A program made the translations under genes and the position numbers. Under the pieces are notes generated by a model that searched no databases, had not been told where the DNA came from, and saw nothing but the letters and a program-made list of their open reading frames with translations. This document shows, one piece after another, positions 30,556 through 40,652 of a stretch of 64,000 bases of DNA. Positions within the stretch are counted from its first letter, which is position 1. The number at the start of each line of letters is the position of its first letter. This stretch comes from Buchnera aphidicola (Microlophium carnosum) (GTDB lineage Bacteria; Pseudomonadota; Gammaproteobacteria; Enterobacterales; Enterobacteriaceae), in the NCBI GenBank assembly GCA_011752475.1, contig CP048747.1:310001-374000 (forward strand). The letters run 5' to 3'.

Positions 30556-31347
30556 ATGAATATTTGTAGAAAAAAAAATATCATAAAAAAATGTTTTTTT
30601 GAGTTTTTGGGAACAGGTTTAGTAATATTTTTTGGAATAGGATGTTTAGCTGCTTCAAAATTAACAAATATTAATTTTAATCAATTTGAAATTAGCTGCA
30701 TTTGGGGTTTTGGAGTATCTATATCAATTTATTTTAGTTCTTCAATATCGGGAGCTCATTTAAATCCCGCTATTACTATCTTTCTTTGGTTATCTTCTAA
30801 ATTTAATAAAAGAAAGGTATTACCGTACATCATATCTCAAATATTTGGTTCTTTTTTTTTTACAATGCTAATTTATTATCTTTATAATAATTTATTACTT
30901 TCATTTGAAAGTAAAAATAATATTATAATAGGCACGAAAAAAAGTCTTGATTTAGCTTCTATTTTTTGTATTTACCCTAACTATGAGAATAGTTTTTTTT
31001 GTGATTTTATGATAGAAATTTTTTCAACAGCACTTTTTATGATAATTCTATTAGAATTGAATAATAGAAATAATAGTTACTTTTTACATAATAGATCTAT
31101 AGTACCGATTCTAATAGGTCTGTTAGTCTGTATGATTAATTTAGTCATAAATCCTTTAAATAATATAAGTCTAAATCCAGCACGTGATTTAGGTCCTAAA
31201 ATATTTCTCAGCTTAACTGGTTGGGGAATTTTATCTTTTACTGGAGGAAATAATAATATTCTATATTGTTTAATTCCTACAATAGGTCCAATTTTAGGTG
31301 CTAATTTAGGTGGTTGGACTCATAAGATATTAATTGAAAAAAAATAA
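30556..31347 (+). CDS. glpF: Aquaglyceroporin (MIP family), glycerol uptake facilitator
   Basis: Membrane channel for water, glycerol or other small polyols. It has 263 residues, the usual size. Both family NPA boxes are present: SGAHLNPAITIFLW (about residue 70) and SLNPARDLGPK (about 208), the latter with the aspartate typical of glycerol facilitators. Six membrane helices alternate with two half-helices. No glycerol kinase gene neighbours it, so its physiological cargo in this organism is unclear. It is convergent with tpiA, 12 bases away. Confidence 0.93.
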   Translation: MNICRKKNIIKKCFFEFLGTGLVIFFGIGCLAASKLTNINFNQFEISCIWGFGVSISIYFSSSISGAHLNPAITIFLWLSSKFNKRKVLPYIISQIFGSFFFTMLIYYLYNNLLLSFESKNNIIIGTKKSLDLASIFCIYPNYENSFFCDFMIEIFSTALFMIILLELNNRNNSYFLHNRSIVPILIGLLVCMINLVINPLNNISLNPARDLGPKIFLSLTGWGILSFTGGNNNILYCLIPTIGPILGANLGGWTHKILIEKK

Positions 31348-31359
31348 TTTTTTCAATTT

Positions 31360-32127
31360 TTAAATAATATGATGTGCTATTTTTATAATTTTCATAAACT
31401 CTTCAGAACTTAAAGATGCACTTCCAATCAATAAACCGTTTATATCTGGTTTTTCAATGAATCTTTTTGCATTAGAATGATTTATAGAGCCACCATATTG
31501 AACTACTATATCATTTATATTAATTGAATGATCATATTTTTTAATGTGATCCTTGATAAATTTATGTATTAACTGTACGTCTTCTGGATTAGCTGATACG
31601 CCTGTTCCAATAGCCCAAATGGGTTCATAAGCAATTATTGCATTTCTAAATGCTAACTTGCCTACTTTTTTGAATATAAAGTTTAATTGTTTTCTAATTA
31701 CTTTTTTAGTATTATCAGATTTTTTATCTATTTCTGTTTCACCTATACATAAAATAGGTGTTAAATTGAATTTCTTAATCAAATGAAATTTTCTTGCAAT
31801 AACATCATTGGTTTCATGATGTAATGAACGTCTTTCGGAATGTCCAATAATAATATATTTTACTCCTATATCTTCTAGCATTAAAAGAGAGATTTCACCA
31901 GTAAAAGCTCCTAGTAAATTACTATCTACATTTTGTGCTCCAAGAAAAATATTCATGTTATTGATGTTTTTATATACTCTTTCTAGGTATATAGTAGGAG
32001 GAGCAATAATAACAATATTTTTTTCTAAATAAATTGATGATTGCAACTTGAAATATTCAAAAAAACTAGAAATCATTTTTTTACTTCCATTTAATTTCCA
32101 GTTAGCTGTAATAAAAAATTTTTTCAT
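31360..32127 (-). CDS. tpiA: Triosephosphate isomerase
   Basis: Interconverts dihydroxyacetone phosphate and glyceraldehyde-3-phosphate. It has 255 residues, as in E. coli. ANWKLNGSK (substrate lysine), IIGHSERRSLHHE (catalytic histidine), AYEPIWAIGTG (catalytic glutamate) and the phosphate loop YGGSIN are intact. It is the last gene of the reverse-strand series from serS, but a hairpin separates it from ihfB. Confidence 0.98.
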   Translation of the reverse strand: MKKFFITANWKLNGSKKMISSFFEYFKLQSSIYLEKNIVIIAPPTIYLERVYKNINNMNIFLGAQNVDSNLLGAFTGEISLLMLEDIGVKYIIIGHSERRSLHHETNDVIARKFHLIKKFNLTPILCIGETEIDKKSDNTKKVIRKQLNFIFKKVGKLAFRNAIIAYEPIWAIGTGVSANPEDVQLIHKFIKDHIKKYDHSININDIVVQYGGSINHSNAKRFIEKPDINGLLIGSASLSSEEFMKIIKIAHHII

Positions 32128-32158
32128 TTATTACCTTAATAACATATAATTTTAAATT

Positions 32159-32208
32159 ATAGAAACTAAGCTTTTTATAAGGAAATTATATATAAACTTA
32201 GTTTCTAT
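32159..32208 (-). terminator. Hairpin between ihfB and tpiA
   Basis: Perfect 12-base arms ATAGAAACTAAG and CTTAGTTTCTAT around a 26-base loop, about 20 bases past the ihfB stop. It is a plausible end for the rpsA-ihfB transcript. Confidence 0.5.
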
Positions 32209-32229
32209 GGTAAAGAATATTAAAAGATA

Positions 32230-32514
32230 TTACTTATACATATTTGCTCGGTTTCGTAATTTTTTCCCCGGTTTAAAATAAGGCACATACCTTTCATTTA
32301 ATTTTACTATACTTCCAGTTTTGGGATTTCGACCCATACGAGAAGAACGATAATGCAATGAAAAACTACCAAATCCCCGGATTTCAATTCTTTTTCCCTG
32401 TGCTAACGACGTCGTCATATGTTCTAACATTTCTTTTGTAGCACGTTCTATCATTTTATTTGAAATATGAATTTTTTGTTCAGCAATTCTTCCGAATAAT
32501 TCTGACTTCGTCAT
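32230..32514 (-). CDS. ihfB: Integration host factor subunit beta
   Basis: DNA-bending nucleoid protein of the HU/IHF family. It has 94 residues, identical in length to E. coli IhfB. The N-terminus [13 protein letters not shown], the core [14 protein letters not shown] and the DNA-binding arm MGRNPKTG are conserved. In E. coli it forms a heterodimer with IhfA, whose gene is not in the window. The order cmk-rpsA-ihfB is the E. coli one, with 96 bases between rpsA and ihfB. Confidence 0.96.
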   Translation of the reverse strand: MTKSELFGRIAEQKIHISNKMIERATKEMLEHMTTSLAQGKRIEIRGFGSFSLHYRSSRMGRNPKTGSIVKLNERYVPYFKPGKKLRNRANMYK

Positions 32515-32610
32515 AAATCCTCTATATTTACAAATATTAAAAATTTATTTATTTCTCAAAATTTTTGAAATAGTTATATAAAAAATATATACTTTTCAAT
32601 AAAAAATTTA

Positions 32611-34287
32611 TTATTCAGTATTTTTAGCTGCTTTAAATGCTTCTATCATAGCATTAGAAAAAGCATCTTCATTTATTTTACTATTAGAAGAAGCTATTAA
32701 GTCTTTTTTTGCATTGTCATCTATATTATGTATTGTAAGGTAAATTATTCTATTTTTTCGATCAAAGCTAGATAGCTTAACTAAAATTTTATCTTCAATT
32801 TTTAATGTGTTTGTCATTTGTTCAGCATTTAAACGAGGAATGTCCGATAATTTTATAATGCCTTCTAAATGTTCTGGTAACATTACCATAATATTTTTTT
32901 TGTCAAGAGATTTAATTTCTCCTGTAATAATTTCGCCTTTTTTATGGTTTTCAATATATATATTAAAAGGATCTTCTTCTAATTGTTTAATACCTAAAGA
33001 TATACGTTCTCTTTCTGCATCTACTTGAAGAACTACAGCAGAAATTTCATCATTTTTTTTGTATTTTTTAACTGCTTCTTCACCCGGGATCGTCCAGGAA
33101 ATGTCGGATAAATGTACTAATCCGTCAATACCTCCGTTTAAACCAATAAAGATACCAAAATCTGTAATAGATTTTATTTTTCCAATAACATGAACTCCTT
33201 TTTTATGAGTTTCAGAAAATTCTTTCCATGGATTAATTTTACATTGTTTTAAACCAAGAGAAATACGACGACGTTCTTCATCTATATCTAAAACCATTAC
33301 TTCGACAATATCATTAACAATGACTACCTTTGATGGATGAATATTTTTATTAGTCCAGTCCATTTCAGATACATGTACAAGACCTTCTACTCCTTCTTCA
33401 ATTTCTACGAAACAACCATAATCTGTTAAATTTGTTACACGTCCACTTAATTTAGTATCTTCCGGATAACGCTTGGAAATAGCTACCCATGGATCTTCAC
33501 CTAATTGTTTTAATCCTAATGAAACACGTGTTCTCTCTCTATCAAATTTTAAAATTTTAATATTAATTTCATCACCTACACTTACTATTTCGCTAGGATG
33601 TTTAACTCTTTTCCAAGCCATATCAGTAATATGTAAAAGACCATCTACACCACCTAGATCTACAAAAGCTCCATAATCTGTTAAATTTTTTACAATACCC
33701 TTAACATGCATTCCTTCTTGTAAATTTTCTAACAATTGTTCTCTTTCAGCACTATTTTCTGACTCAATGACAGCACGACGTGAAACAACAACATTATTAC
33801 GTTTTTGATCTAATTTTATTACTTTGAACTCTAATTCTCTTCCTTCAAGATGCATTGTTTCCCGAACTGGACGCACGTCTACTAAAGAACCTGGTAAAAA
33901 TGCACGTATGTCATTTAGTTCAACAGTAAAACCACCTTTTACTTTACCATTAATAATTCCAATAACGATTTCCGATTTTTCATGAGCTTGTTCTAATAGC
34001 AACCATGCTTCATGACGCTTTGCTTTTTCGCGAGATAAAAGTGTTTCTCCAAATCCGTCTTCAATCGCATCTAAAGCGACATCAATTTGATCTCCTACGC
34101 TGACATCTAAAAAACCTTGTGAATTTTTAAATTGTTCAGCAGGGATAGCAGATTCAGATTTAAGACCTGCATCAACTAAAACTACATCTTTTTCAATAGA
34201 AATAATAGTGCCTCGAATAATTGAACCTGGACGTGTTTTGATTTCTTTTAGCGATTCTTCAAATAATTGAGCAAAAGATTCATTCAT
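32611..34287 (-). CDS. rpsA: 30S ribosomal protein S1
   Basis: Binds mRNA and helps load it onto the 30S subunit. It has 558 residues against 557 in E. coli. It contains six S1 repeats; repeats 3-6 carry clear motifs such as [41 protein letters not shown] and [20 protein letters not shown]. No Shine-Dalgarno lies before the ATG (the 20 bases upstream are A/T with no AGG or GAG). E. coli rpsA is likewise weak in Shine-Dalgarno and represses its own translation. The gene is better conserved and richer in G/C than its neighbours. Confidence 0.98.
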   Translation of the reverse strand: MNESFAQLFEESLKEIKTRPGSIIRGTIISIEKDVVLVDAGLKSESAIPAEQFKNSQGFLDVSVGDQIDVALDAIEDGFGETLLSREKAKRHEAWLLLEQAHEKSEIVIGIINGKVKGGFTVELNDIRAFLPGSLVDVRPVRETMHLEGRELEFKVIKLDQKRNNVVVSRRAVIESENSAEREQLLENLQEGMHVKGIVKNLTDYGAFVDLGGVDGLLHITDMAWKRVKHPSEIVSVGDEINIKILKFDRERTRVSLGLKQLGEDPWVAISKRYPEDTKLSGRVTNLTDYGCFVEIEEGVEGLVHVSEMDWTNKNIHPSKVVIVNDIVEVMVLDIDEERRRISLGLKQCKINPWKEFSETHKKGVHVIGKIKSITDFGIFIGLNGGIDGLVHLSDISWTIPGEEAVKKYKKNDEISAVVLQVDAERERISLGIKQLEEDPFNIYIENHKKGEIITGEIKSLDKKNIMVMLPEHLEGIIKLSDIPRLNAEQMTNTLKIEDKILVKLSSFDRKNRIIYLTIHNIDDNAKKDLIASSNSKINEDAFSNAMIEAFKAAKNTE

Positions 34288-34416
34288 ATTAATAATTTTG
34301 AGAAATTTTTATTAAATGTTCATCCTAACTTCATGCTAAAATGAGCTTGTTTTACATATCTTATAACAATCCTTATTAAAGAGTGTGGTCTTTAAAAGAT
34401 TAAAGTAATTTTTTAA

Positions 34417-35072
34417 TTATATTTTAATTTTTTGAGTAATATTTTCCATTAATGTTTTGATGACTTCTGATATACTCATATAAGTAGAATCTAATATTAT
34501 AGCATTTTTTGCTATGCATAAAGGAGAAATTAATCGATTTCGATCACGTGCATCACGATTTTTCATGTGTATAAACAATTTTTGAAAATCAATATAATGA
34601 CCATTTTTATTTAATTCTAACATCCTTCTGTTGACACGTACTTTTAAATCAGCATTTAAGAAAAATTTTAATATAGCATCTGGAAAGACTACTGTTCCCA
34701 TATCACGTCCTTCTGCTATTAAACCAGGTAAACATCTCATCATCCTTTGTTTCTTGAGTAAAATTTTTCTAATACGAGGATAAGATGATAATTGAGAAGA
34801 CATTTCACTAATTATTTCAAGATTCTTTGATTTATAAAAACAATTAATAGTTTTTTTTTAATTAATGAAAAATCTAAATTTTTTAATAAATTAATGATGT
34901 TCTTTTCAAGAATAGTAATGTTTTTATTGAATGCTAGAAATGCTACTAATCGATAAATTTTTCCTGATTCTAACAACGACCAATTTAATTTATCTGCTAT
35001 TATTTTAGCGAGTGTACTTTTACCAACACCACTAGGACCGTCAATAGTAATAACCGGAATTTTATTTATCAT
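34417..35072 (-). pseudogene. cmk: Cytidylate kinase, split by a -1 frameshift in a poly-A tract (possibly rescued)
   Basis: Phosphorylates CMP/dCMP. The first frame (35072 to 34812) gives 86 residues with the P-loop ITIDGPSGVGKSTL and LLESGKIYRLVA. The second frame (34803 to 34417) has LPGLIAEGRDMGTVVFPDA, NRRMLELNKNG, DARDRNR and LDSTYMSI. The break is at A9 (34851-34859). One extra A gives an uninterrupted 218-residue protein joining as IKKKTINCFYKSKNLEIISEM, the family size (E. coli 227). Both halves keep normal cmk motifs and no other lesion is seen. This fits a recent deletion, a sequencing error, or an active gene read by transcriptional slippage, as reported for Buchnera poly-A tracts. 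Confidence 0.93.
34851..34859 (-). repeat. A9 slippage tract at the cmk frameshift
   Basis: Nine A on the coding strand after CATTAATT. In the given sequence they read ATT AAA AAA AAA CTA and lead to an early stop; with ten A the frame continues into the second half of cmk. It is the only homopolymer at the junction. Confidence 0.9.
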
Positions 35073-35126
35073 ATTTTATCTTTTATGTTTAAAAAAAATT
35101 TCATTAAAAAATTTTTATCAATTTTA

Positions 35127-36419
35127 TCAAAAATTACTAATAGACAAAAAATTTTTAAAATAAGATGGAAAAGTTTTTGAGATGCAATCTGGATTTAGTA
35201 TATTTACACCTATTCCAGATAATGATATAAGCGAAAAACACATAGCTATACGATGATCATTATAAGTTTCAATATTAGCATACTTAAAAAAAACAGGTGG
35301 AGAAATGGATAAAAAATCTTCTCCTTCTTCAACTATAGCACCAATTTTCCTTAATTCTATAGTCATTGCAGATAAACGATCAGTTTCTTTAACCCGCCAG
35401 TTATATATATTTCTAATAATCGTAGTACCCCTAGAAAACAGAGCTACGATTGCAATCGTCATTGCTGCATCTGGAATATGATTCATATCTAAATCTACTG
35501 CATTTAATTTATTACGAGTACAAGTAATAGCATAATCTTCCCAATAAATTATGGCTCCCATTTTTTCAAGAACATTTGCAAACTGTATGTCACCTTGAAT
35601 ACTTTTTTTACCAACACCTGTAACTTTAATTGAACCACCTTTAATAGCAGCAGCAGCTAAAAAATAAGAAGCTGAAGAAGCATCTCCTTCAATCATATAA
35701 TTACCAGGTGTTTTATATTCTTGTCCACCTTTTATATAGAATACATTATAAGAATCATGTATAATATTTATTCCGAAACATTTAATTAAATTAATAGTTA
35801 TATCAATATAAGGTTTAGAAACCAAATTTCCTTTTATAAAAATAGTAGTATTTTTTAAAGCAAGTGGAGCACTAATTAATAATGCTGTTAAAAATTGACT
35901 AGAAATATTACCATTTAAAAAAATAGATCCTCCGACAAAACCACCTCTTGTACGTATCGGAGGATATCCTATATTTTTTTCATATTCTATAACAGCTCCA
36001 CCTTGTTTTAAAGCATCAACAAGATGTTGAATAGGTCTTTCGTGCATTCTATTATCTCCACTTAATAAGATATTATTCTTACATAAAGATAATACGGAAA
36101 GCAAAGGTCGTATAGCAGTACCTGCATTTCCTAAATATAATGAAATTGGATTATATAAATGAAATGCTTGACCTATACCTTGAATATGACATGTTTTTTT
36201 ATCATCGGATAAGGAATATTGAATACCTAATATTTTTAAAGCATTTAACATACATTGTGTATCATGACTATCTAACAAGTTAGTTAAACACGTTTTCCCC
36301 TTAGCTATTGAAGAAAGTAATAACACTCTATTTGAAATGCTTTTTGAACCTGGCAAACAAATAGTCCCATTAACATAAGATATTGGTTTTAAACTAAAAG
36401 AATCTTGCATAATAAACAT
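35127..36419 (-). CDS. aroA: 3-phosphoshikimate 1-carboxyvinyltransferase (EPSP synthase)
   Basis: Sixth step of the shikimate pathway, needed for aromatic amino acids supplied to the host. It has 430 residues against 427 in E. coli. Blocks [73 protein letters not shown] and [13 protein letters not shown] are intact. ATG codons at residues 1 and 4 are both possible starts. It is downstream of serC (55 bases) and upstream of cmk, keeping the serC-aroA-cmk-rpsA-ihfB order of enterobacteria. Confidence 0.98.
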   Translation of the reverse strand: MFIMQDSFSLKPISYVNGTICLPGSKSISNRVLLLSSIAKGKTCLTNLLDSHDTQCMLNALKILGIQYSLSDDKKTCHIQGIGQAFHLYNPISLYLGNAGTAIRPLLSVLSLCKNNILLSGDNRMHERPIQHLVDALKQGGAVIEYEKNIGYPPIRTRGGFVGGSIFLNGNISSQFLTALLISAPLALKNTTIFIKGNLVSKPYIDITINLIKCFGINIIHDSYNVFYIKGGQEYKTPGNYMIEGDASSASYFLAAAAIKGGSIKVTGVGKKSIQGDIQFANVLEKMGAIIYWEDYAITCTRNKLNAVDLDMNHIPDAAMTIAIVALFSRGTTIIRNIYNWRVKETDRLSAMTIELRKIGAIVEEGEDFLSISPPVFFKYANIETYNDHRIAMCFSLISLSGIGVNILNPDCISKTFPSYFKNFLSISNF

Positions 36420-36474
36420 ACGCTCTATTTAATTGAAGTTAAAATAGCATTATTAAAAATAAGTTAGACATAAT

Positions 36475-37560
36475 CTACCCATATCGATTTTCAAAATATG
36501 ACATAAATTTTATTAAAGATTGAACACCTTCTAACGGCATAGCATTATAAATAGATGCACGCATGCCACCCACTATACTATGTCCTTTTAAATAATTTAA
36601 ACCTAGTTCAGAGGCTTCTTTTAAAAACAATTGATTTAATTTAGGATCATTTAAATGAAATACAATATTCATTTTTGATCTATTTTTACTATCTATTTTA
36701 TTAATATAAAAATCACTGTCATCTATTTTGTTATATAATAAATCTGATTTTTTTTCGTTTAATTTTTCAATTTTTTTTAAACCACCTTGTTGTTTTAACC
36801 ATTTAAAAACTAATCCTGATAAATACCAAGCAAATGTAGGTGGTGTATTAAACATTGAATTATACTTTGACATTTTTTGATAATCTAAAATAGAAGGAGA
36901 TATCTTAGATGAATATCCTATAAGTTTTTTCCGAATAATAATTACTGTTATACCTGCAGGACCAATATTTTTTTGAGCACCTGCATAAATAAGATCGTAA
37001 TTTTTAATATTAATTGAACGTGATAATATAAAAGAGGAAAAGTCTCCAATAATAATTTTTTTTTCAAAAACTGGCTCTTCATAAATAGCTAATCCATGAA
37101 TAGTTTCATTAGGACAATAATGAACATATGCTGAATTTTTGTTAATTTTCCATTTTTTCATTGGCAAAAGAGACTCTTTTCCATTATAAGTTTCTCTGAT
37201 TAATATAGATTGAGGAGTACAATATTTTTTAGCCTCTATAAATGCACAATTTGACCAATAACCACTATTGATATAATCTGCTGTTTTTGCATGATTTAAT
37301 AAATTCATAGGAATAGCAGAAAATTGCCCTCTCGCACCGCCTTGACAAAATAATACTTTAAATGAATCAGGTATATTTAATAAATCTATTAAGTCTTTTT
37401 CAGCTTCTGAAGCAACCTGGATAAACTCTTCGCTACGATGGCTAATTTCCATTACAGAAGAACCAGAATTTTTCCAATTTTGCAGTTCTTTTTTTGCTTG
37501 ATAAAGAACATCTTTTGGAATCATAGCTGGACCGGCACTAAAGTTATAAACTTCATTCAT
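36475..37560 (-). CDS. serC: Phosphoserine aminotransferase
   Basis: PLP enzyme of serine synthesis, also used in pyridoxal synthesis. The ATG at 37560 is preferred because GGTGA lies 5-9 bases upstream; an in-frame TTG four codons earlier would place that site inside the gene. The product has 361 residues (362 in E. coli). NFSAGPAMIP, VMEISHRSEEFI, YCPNETIHG, the PLP lysine in YAGAQKNIGPAG, SMFNTPPTFAWY and GGMRASIYNAMPLEGV are conserved. It feeds serine to GlyA and SerS, both encoded in this window. Confidence 0.97.
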   Translation of the reverse strand: MNEVYNFSAGPAMIPKDVLYQAKKELQNWKNSGSSVMEISHRSEEFIQVASEAEKDLIDLLNIPDSFKVLFCQGGARGQFSAIPMNLLNHAKTADYINSGYWSNCAFIEAKKYCTPQSILIRETYNGKESLLPMKKWKINKNSAYVHYCPNETIHGLAIYEEPVFEKKIIIGDFSSFILSRSINIKNYDLIYAGAQKNIGPAGITVIIIRKKLIGYSSKISPSILDYQKMSKYNSMFNTPPTFAWYLSGLVFKWLKQQGGLKKIEKLNEKKSDLLYNKIDDSDFYINKIDSKNRSKMNIVFHLNDPKLNQLFLKEASELGLNYLKGHSIVGGMRASIYNAMPLEGVQSLIKFMSYFENRYG

Positions 37561-37600
37561 GATTTTCACCAATCATATTTATTTATCCTATTTTTATATA

Positions 37601-38884
37601 CTAATTTATAAATTCTAAACCTTGCATATATTTTTTTTGAAGAATTTTAGGAATTTCTACACGACCATCGGAATGTTGATAATTTTCTAAGATAGCTGCT
37701 AAAGTTCTACCTATTGCTAAACCTGAACCATTTAATGTATGTACAAGAAAATTTTTTTTTTCAGATTTGTTTCTATAACGAGATTTCATACGACGCGCTT
37801 GAAAATCATTCATATTAGAACAAGAAGAAACTTCTCTGTATTTTTTTTGAGAAGGAAACCAAACTTCTAAATCATAAGTTTTAGCAGATGAAAAACCCAT
37901 TTCTCCTGTACATAAAAGTATTTTTCTATATGGTAAATCTAAAAGTTGCAAAACTTTTTCAGCGTGATTAGTTAATTTTTCTAATGCTTGCATAGATTTT
38001 TCTGGTTTAACAATTTGCACTAATTCTACTTTATCAAATTGATGTAATCTAATTAGTCCCTTAGTATCACGTCCATAAGAAGATGCTTCTGATCGAAAAC
38101 AAGGGGTATGTGCAGTTAGCATAATAGGCAAATCATTTTCATTTATTATTTTATTATAAACTAAATTGGTTAATGGGACTTCTCCAGTAGGAATTAATGT
38201 ATATTTTTTTTTATCTGTAAAATTTATATGAAATAACTCATCACTAAATTTAGGTAATTGTCCTGTTCCATATAAAGCTTCAGAATGAACTAAATACGGA
38301 ACATAAGCTTCTATATAACCATGATCTAGAGTATGTAAATCTAACATAAACTGACCTAGTGCACGATGTAAAAGAGCTATTTTACCTTTCATTACAACGA
38401 ATCGTGCTCCTGACATTTGTGCTGAAGAGTCCCAATCTAATTCATTAAATTTTTTTCCTATTGTTACATGATCTTGAACTATAAAATTATATTTCCTTTT
38501 TTGTCCCCAACGTTTAATTTCTTTATTATCAATATATGTTTTTCCTTCTGGGACATCATCAGAAGGAATGTTGGGTATACACATAGAAAAATTATGTATT
38601 TTTTCCTTTAAAGTATTAAATTTTATTTTAGAGGTATTTAAATCTCTACCTGACTGTATAACTTTATTTTTTAAAAGTTCATTTTCGTTATTAATGATTT
38701 TAGCTTCTCTAACTAGATTAGATAAAGAATTATGATTAAATTGTAAATTCTCAGTTTGAATCTGTAACTTTCTTCTTTTATCTTCCATAGAAGATATTGT
38801 AGAAATATCTAATTTATAACCTTTTTTTAATAGTTTTTTCGCTGTTAAATGTAATTCATTTCGTAATAAATAAGGATTTAACAT
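37601..38884 (-). CDS. serS: Seryl-tRNA synthetase
   Basis: Class II synthetase that charges tRNA-Ser (one such tRNA gene is at 56035). It has 427 residues against 430 in E. coli. Residues 30-100 form the antiparallel coiled-coil arm that reads the long variable arm. The catalytic core has TGQLPKFSDELFHI, LIPTGEVPLTNLV, CFRSEASSYGRDTKGLIRLHQFDKVELV split across motif 2, and NGSGLAIGRTLAAILENYQ (motif 3). Only weak purines precede the ATG. It lies 40 bases before serC. Confidence 0.98.
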   Translation of the reverse strand: MLNPYLLRNELHLTAKKLLKKGYKLDISTISSMEDKRRKLQIQTENLQFNHNSLSNLVREAKIINNENELLKNKVIQSGRDLNTSKIKFNTLKEKIHNFSMCIPNIPSDDVPEGKTYIDNKEIKRWGQKRKYNFIVQDHVTIGKKFNELDWDSSAQMSGARFVVMKGKIALLHRALGQFMLDLHTLDHGYIEAYVPYLVHSEALYGTGQLPKFSDELFHINFTDKKKYTLIPTGEVPLTNLVYNKIINENDLPIMLTAHTPCFRSEASSYGRDTKGLIRLHQFDKVELVQIVKPEKSMQALEKLTNHAEKVLQLLDLPYRKILLCTGEMGFSSAKTYDLEVWFPSQKKYREVSSCSNMNDFQARRMKSRYRNKSEKKNFLVHTLNGSGLAIGRTLAAILENYQHSDGRVEIPKILQKKYMQGLEFIN

Positions 38885-39256
38885 AGAATTTTTGCTCTTT
38901 TTAAATGATCAATAAAATATTATTATTTAATATAACTTGTTAAAAATATTATAGATTAATAATACATATAGTAAAAATTGTACATTTTTTAATGTATATA
39001 AAAAACAAATATTTTTTACATTTAATTATATAATTAACATACTAAGATATATTTTATAGAATTAAAAAAAATATAACAGTATTGCGATAAAAAATTTTAT
39101 TAAAAATAAAATTACTTATTTTCAATTGTCAAAATAATATTTTACTTTAGTCTTATATAAAAAATAATTTATTGTCAGTTATGTATAAAAACTATAATAT
39201 TTATTATATTTTCAATCAACTTAATTACAGAGATATTTCTTTTTAGGACATTTTAA
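38885..39256. other. 372-base divergent spacer between serS and trxB
   Basis: No gene is visible. It contains short A/T hairpins, such as TACATT-TTTT-AATGTA near 38982-38998 and a 16-base palindrome TTAATTATATAATTAA near 39021. A candidate trxB promoter is listed separately. E. coli genes between serS and trxB (lolA, ftsK, lrp and others) are missing at this position. Confidence 0.55.
39172..39200 (+). promoter_or_regulatory. Candidate sigma-70 promoter of trxB
   Basis: A -35-like TTGTCA at 39172-39177 precedes TATAAT at 39193-39198 (15-base spacer) or TAATAT at 39195-39200 (17-base spacer), about 57 bases before the trxB start. The AT content makes chance matches likely. Confidence 0.4.
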
Positions 39257-40216
39257 ATGTATGATATGAAGCACAGTAAAATAATTATTTTAGGTTCTGG
39301 TCCCGCAGGATATACGGCAGCAATATATTCTTCTAGAGCTAATTTAAACCCTATTTTAATTACTGGAACAAATAAAGGCGGGCAATTAATGAATACCTGT
39401 GAAATTGAAAATTGGCCAGGAGATGCAAATAAAATAAGTGGTGCAGAATTAATGGAACGCATGTATCAACACGCCGCTCAACTTAATACTAGAATTGTTT
39501 CTGATAATATAATTTCAGTGGATTTTGAAAAAAAACCTTTTTTTTTAATAGGAGAAAATTATAAATATACTGCTGATTCAGTTATTATTGCTACTGGAGC
39601 AAATCCTCGTTATTTGGGATTACAATCAGAAAATATTTTTAAGGGAAAGGGCGTTTCAACATGTGCTGTATGTGATGGATTTTTTTATAAAAATAAAGAT
39701 GTTGCAGTAGTAGGTGGAGGTAATACAGCTATAGAAGAAACATTATATTTATCAAATTTTGTTAAAAAAGTTTATTTAATACATCGTGGAATTAATTTTA
39801 GTGCTGAAAAAATTTTAATTGATAGATTAAAAAAAAAAATAAAAAATCAAAAAATAATCATTTACTTTAATTCTACTATAAAAAATATATTAGGAAATTC
39901 TTCTGGAGTTACAAGTTTGTTAATTGAACAAAAAATTTTAGAAGAAAAAAAAGAATTAAAAATTCAGATTCTTGGACTATTTGTAGCAATAGGGCATATT
40001 CCTAACACAAGTATATTTATTAATAAGTTAAAAATAAAAGATGGTTATATTCAAGTAATGCGTGAATCACATGGAAATTACACTCAAACAAGTATTCCTG
40101 GTGTGTTTGCTGCAGGAGACGTAATAGATCATGTATATAAACAAGCGATTACATCATCTGCTAGTGGTTGTATGGCCGCACTAGATAGTGAACGTTATCT
40201 TAATTCCATAGAGTAA
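39257..40216 (+). CDS. trxB: Thioredoxin reductase
   Basis: FAD enzyme that reduces thioredoxin with NADPH. It has 319 residues against 321 in E. coli. The FAD motif is IILGSGPAGYTAAIYSSRAN (residues 9-28), the redox pair is CAVCDGFF (about 136-139), the NADPH motif is VAVVGGGNTAIEE, and the C-terminal FAD block is GVFAAGDVIDHVYKQA. An in-frame ATG at codon 4 is an alternative start. The coding region carries an 11-A run at 39829-39839 that is in frame. Confidence 0.97.
   Translation: MYDMKHSKIIILGSGPAGYTAAIYSSRANLNPILITGTNKGGQLMNTCEIENWPGDANKISGAELMERMYQHAAQLNTRIVSDNIISVDFEKKPFFLIGENYKYTADSVIIATGANPRYLGLQSENIFKGKGVSTCAVCDGFFYKNKDVAVVGGGNTAIEETLYLSNFVKKVYLIHRGINFSAEKILIDRLKKKIKNQKIIIYFNSTIKNILGNSSGVTSLLIEQKILEEKKELKIQILGLFVAIGHIPNTSIFINKLKIKDGYIQVMRESHGNYTQTSIPGVFAAGDVIDHVYKQAITSSASGCMAALDSERYLNSIE
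39829..39839 (+). repeat. 11-A homopolymer inside trxB
   Basis: Eleven consecutive A within the codons for L-K-K-K-I near residue 193. The reading frame is correct in the given sequence. It is a predicted slippage site of the kind that disrupts cmk. Confidence 0.85.
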
Positions 40217-40246
40217 AAAAATACATCTAAAAATCATTATAAAAAC

Positions 40247-40269
40247 ATACTAGTCAAAATGACTAGTAT
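40247..40269. terminator. 10-bp hairpin between trxB and infA
   Basis: Perfect arms ATACTAGTCA and TGACTAGTAT around AAA, 31 bases past the trxB stop and 48 before infA. The stem has three G-C pairs, which is high for this genome. It is a likely terminator for trxB or a 5' structure for infA. Confidence 0.6.
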
Positions 40270-40316
40270 CTGTTATAATTAATTTAATACTTTATTAATA
40301 TGTTTACGAGAATCGT

Positions 40317-40535
40317 ATGTCTAAAGAAGAAAATATTGAAATGCAAGGAGTCGTAATAGATACATTACCAAATACTATGTTTCGCGTTGAACTAGAAAAT
40401 AAACATGTTATTACAGCACATATTTCTGGAAAAATGAGAAAAAATTATATTAGAATATTAACAGGAGATAAAGTTACTGTGGAATTAACACCTTATGATT
40501 TAACTAAAGGAAGAATTATTTTTAGAAGTCGTTAA
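40317..40535 (+). CDS. infA: Translation initiation factor IF-1
   Basis: Single-domain OB-fold protein that binds the A site of the 30S subunit during initiation. It has 72 residues, exactly the E. coli length. [19 protein letters not shown], the [26 protein letters not shown] core (split here by quoting) and [18 protein letters not shown] are nearly identical to enterobacterial IF-1. It lies between trxB and aspS on the same strand; in E. coli it is also near trxB. Confidence 0.98.
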   Translation: MSKEENIEMQGVVIDTLPNTMFRVELENKHVITAHISGKMRKNYIRILTGDKVTVELTPYDLTKGRIIFRSR

Positions 40536-40652
40536 TAGTAACCTTATATAAAACAATCATTTATTTTCTGAAAAATAACTTCACTTCTTAAAAACTTATC
40601 TATTTAATAAATCTTCTAAAAAAATAAAACAAAAAAATTTTAAAGAGAATTT

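Noticed and set aside
37561..37572. TTG-started 4-codon extension of serC
   Set aside because: The extension contains the GGTGA ribosome-binding site of the ATG at 37560.
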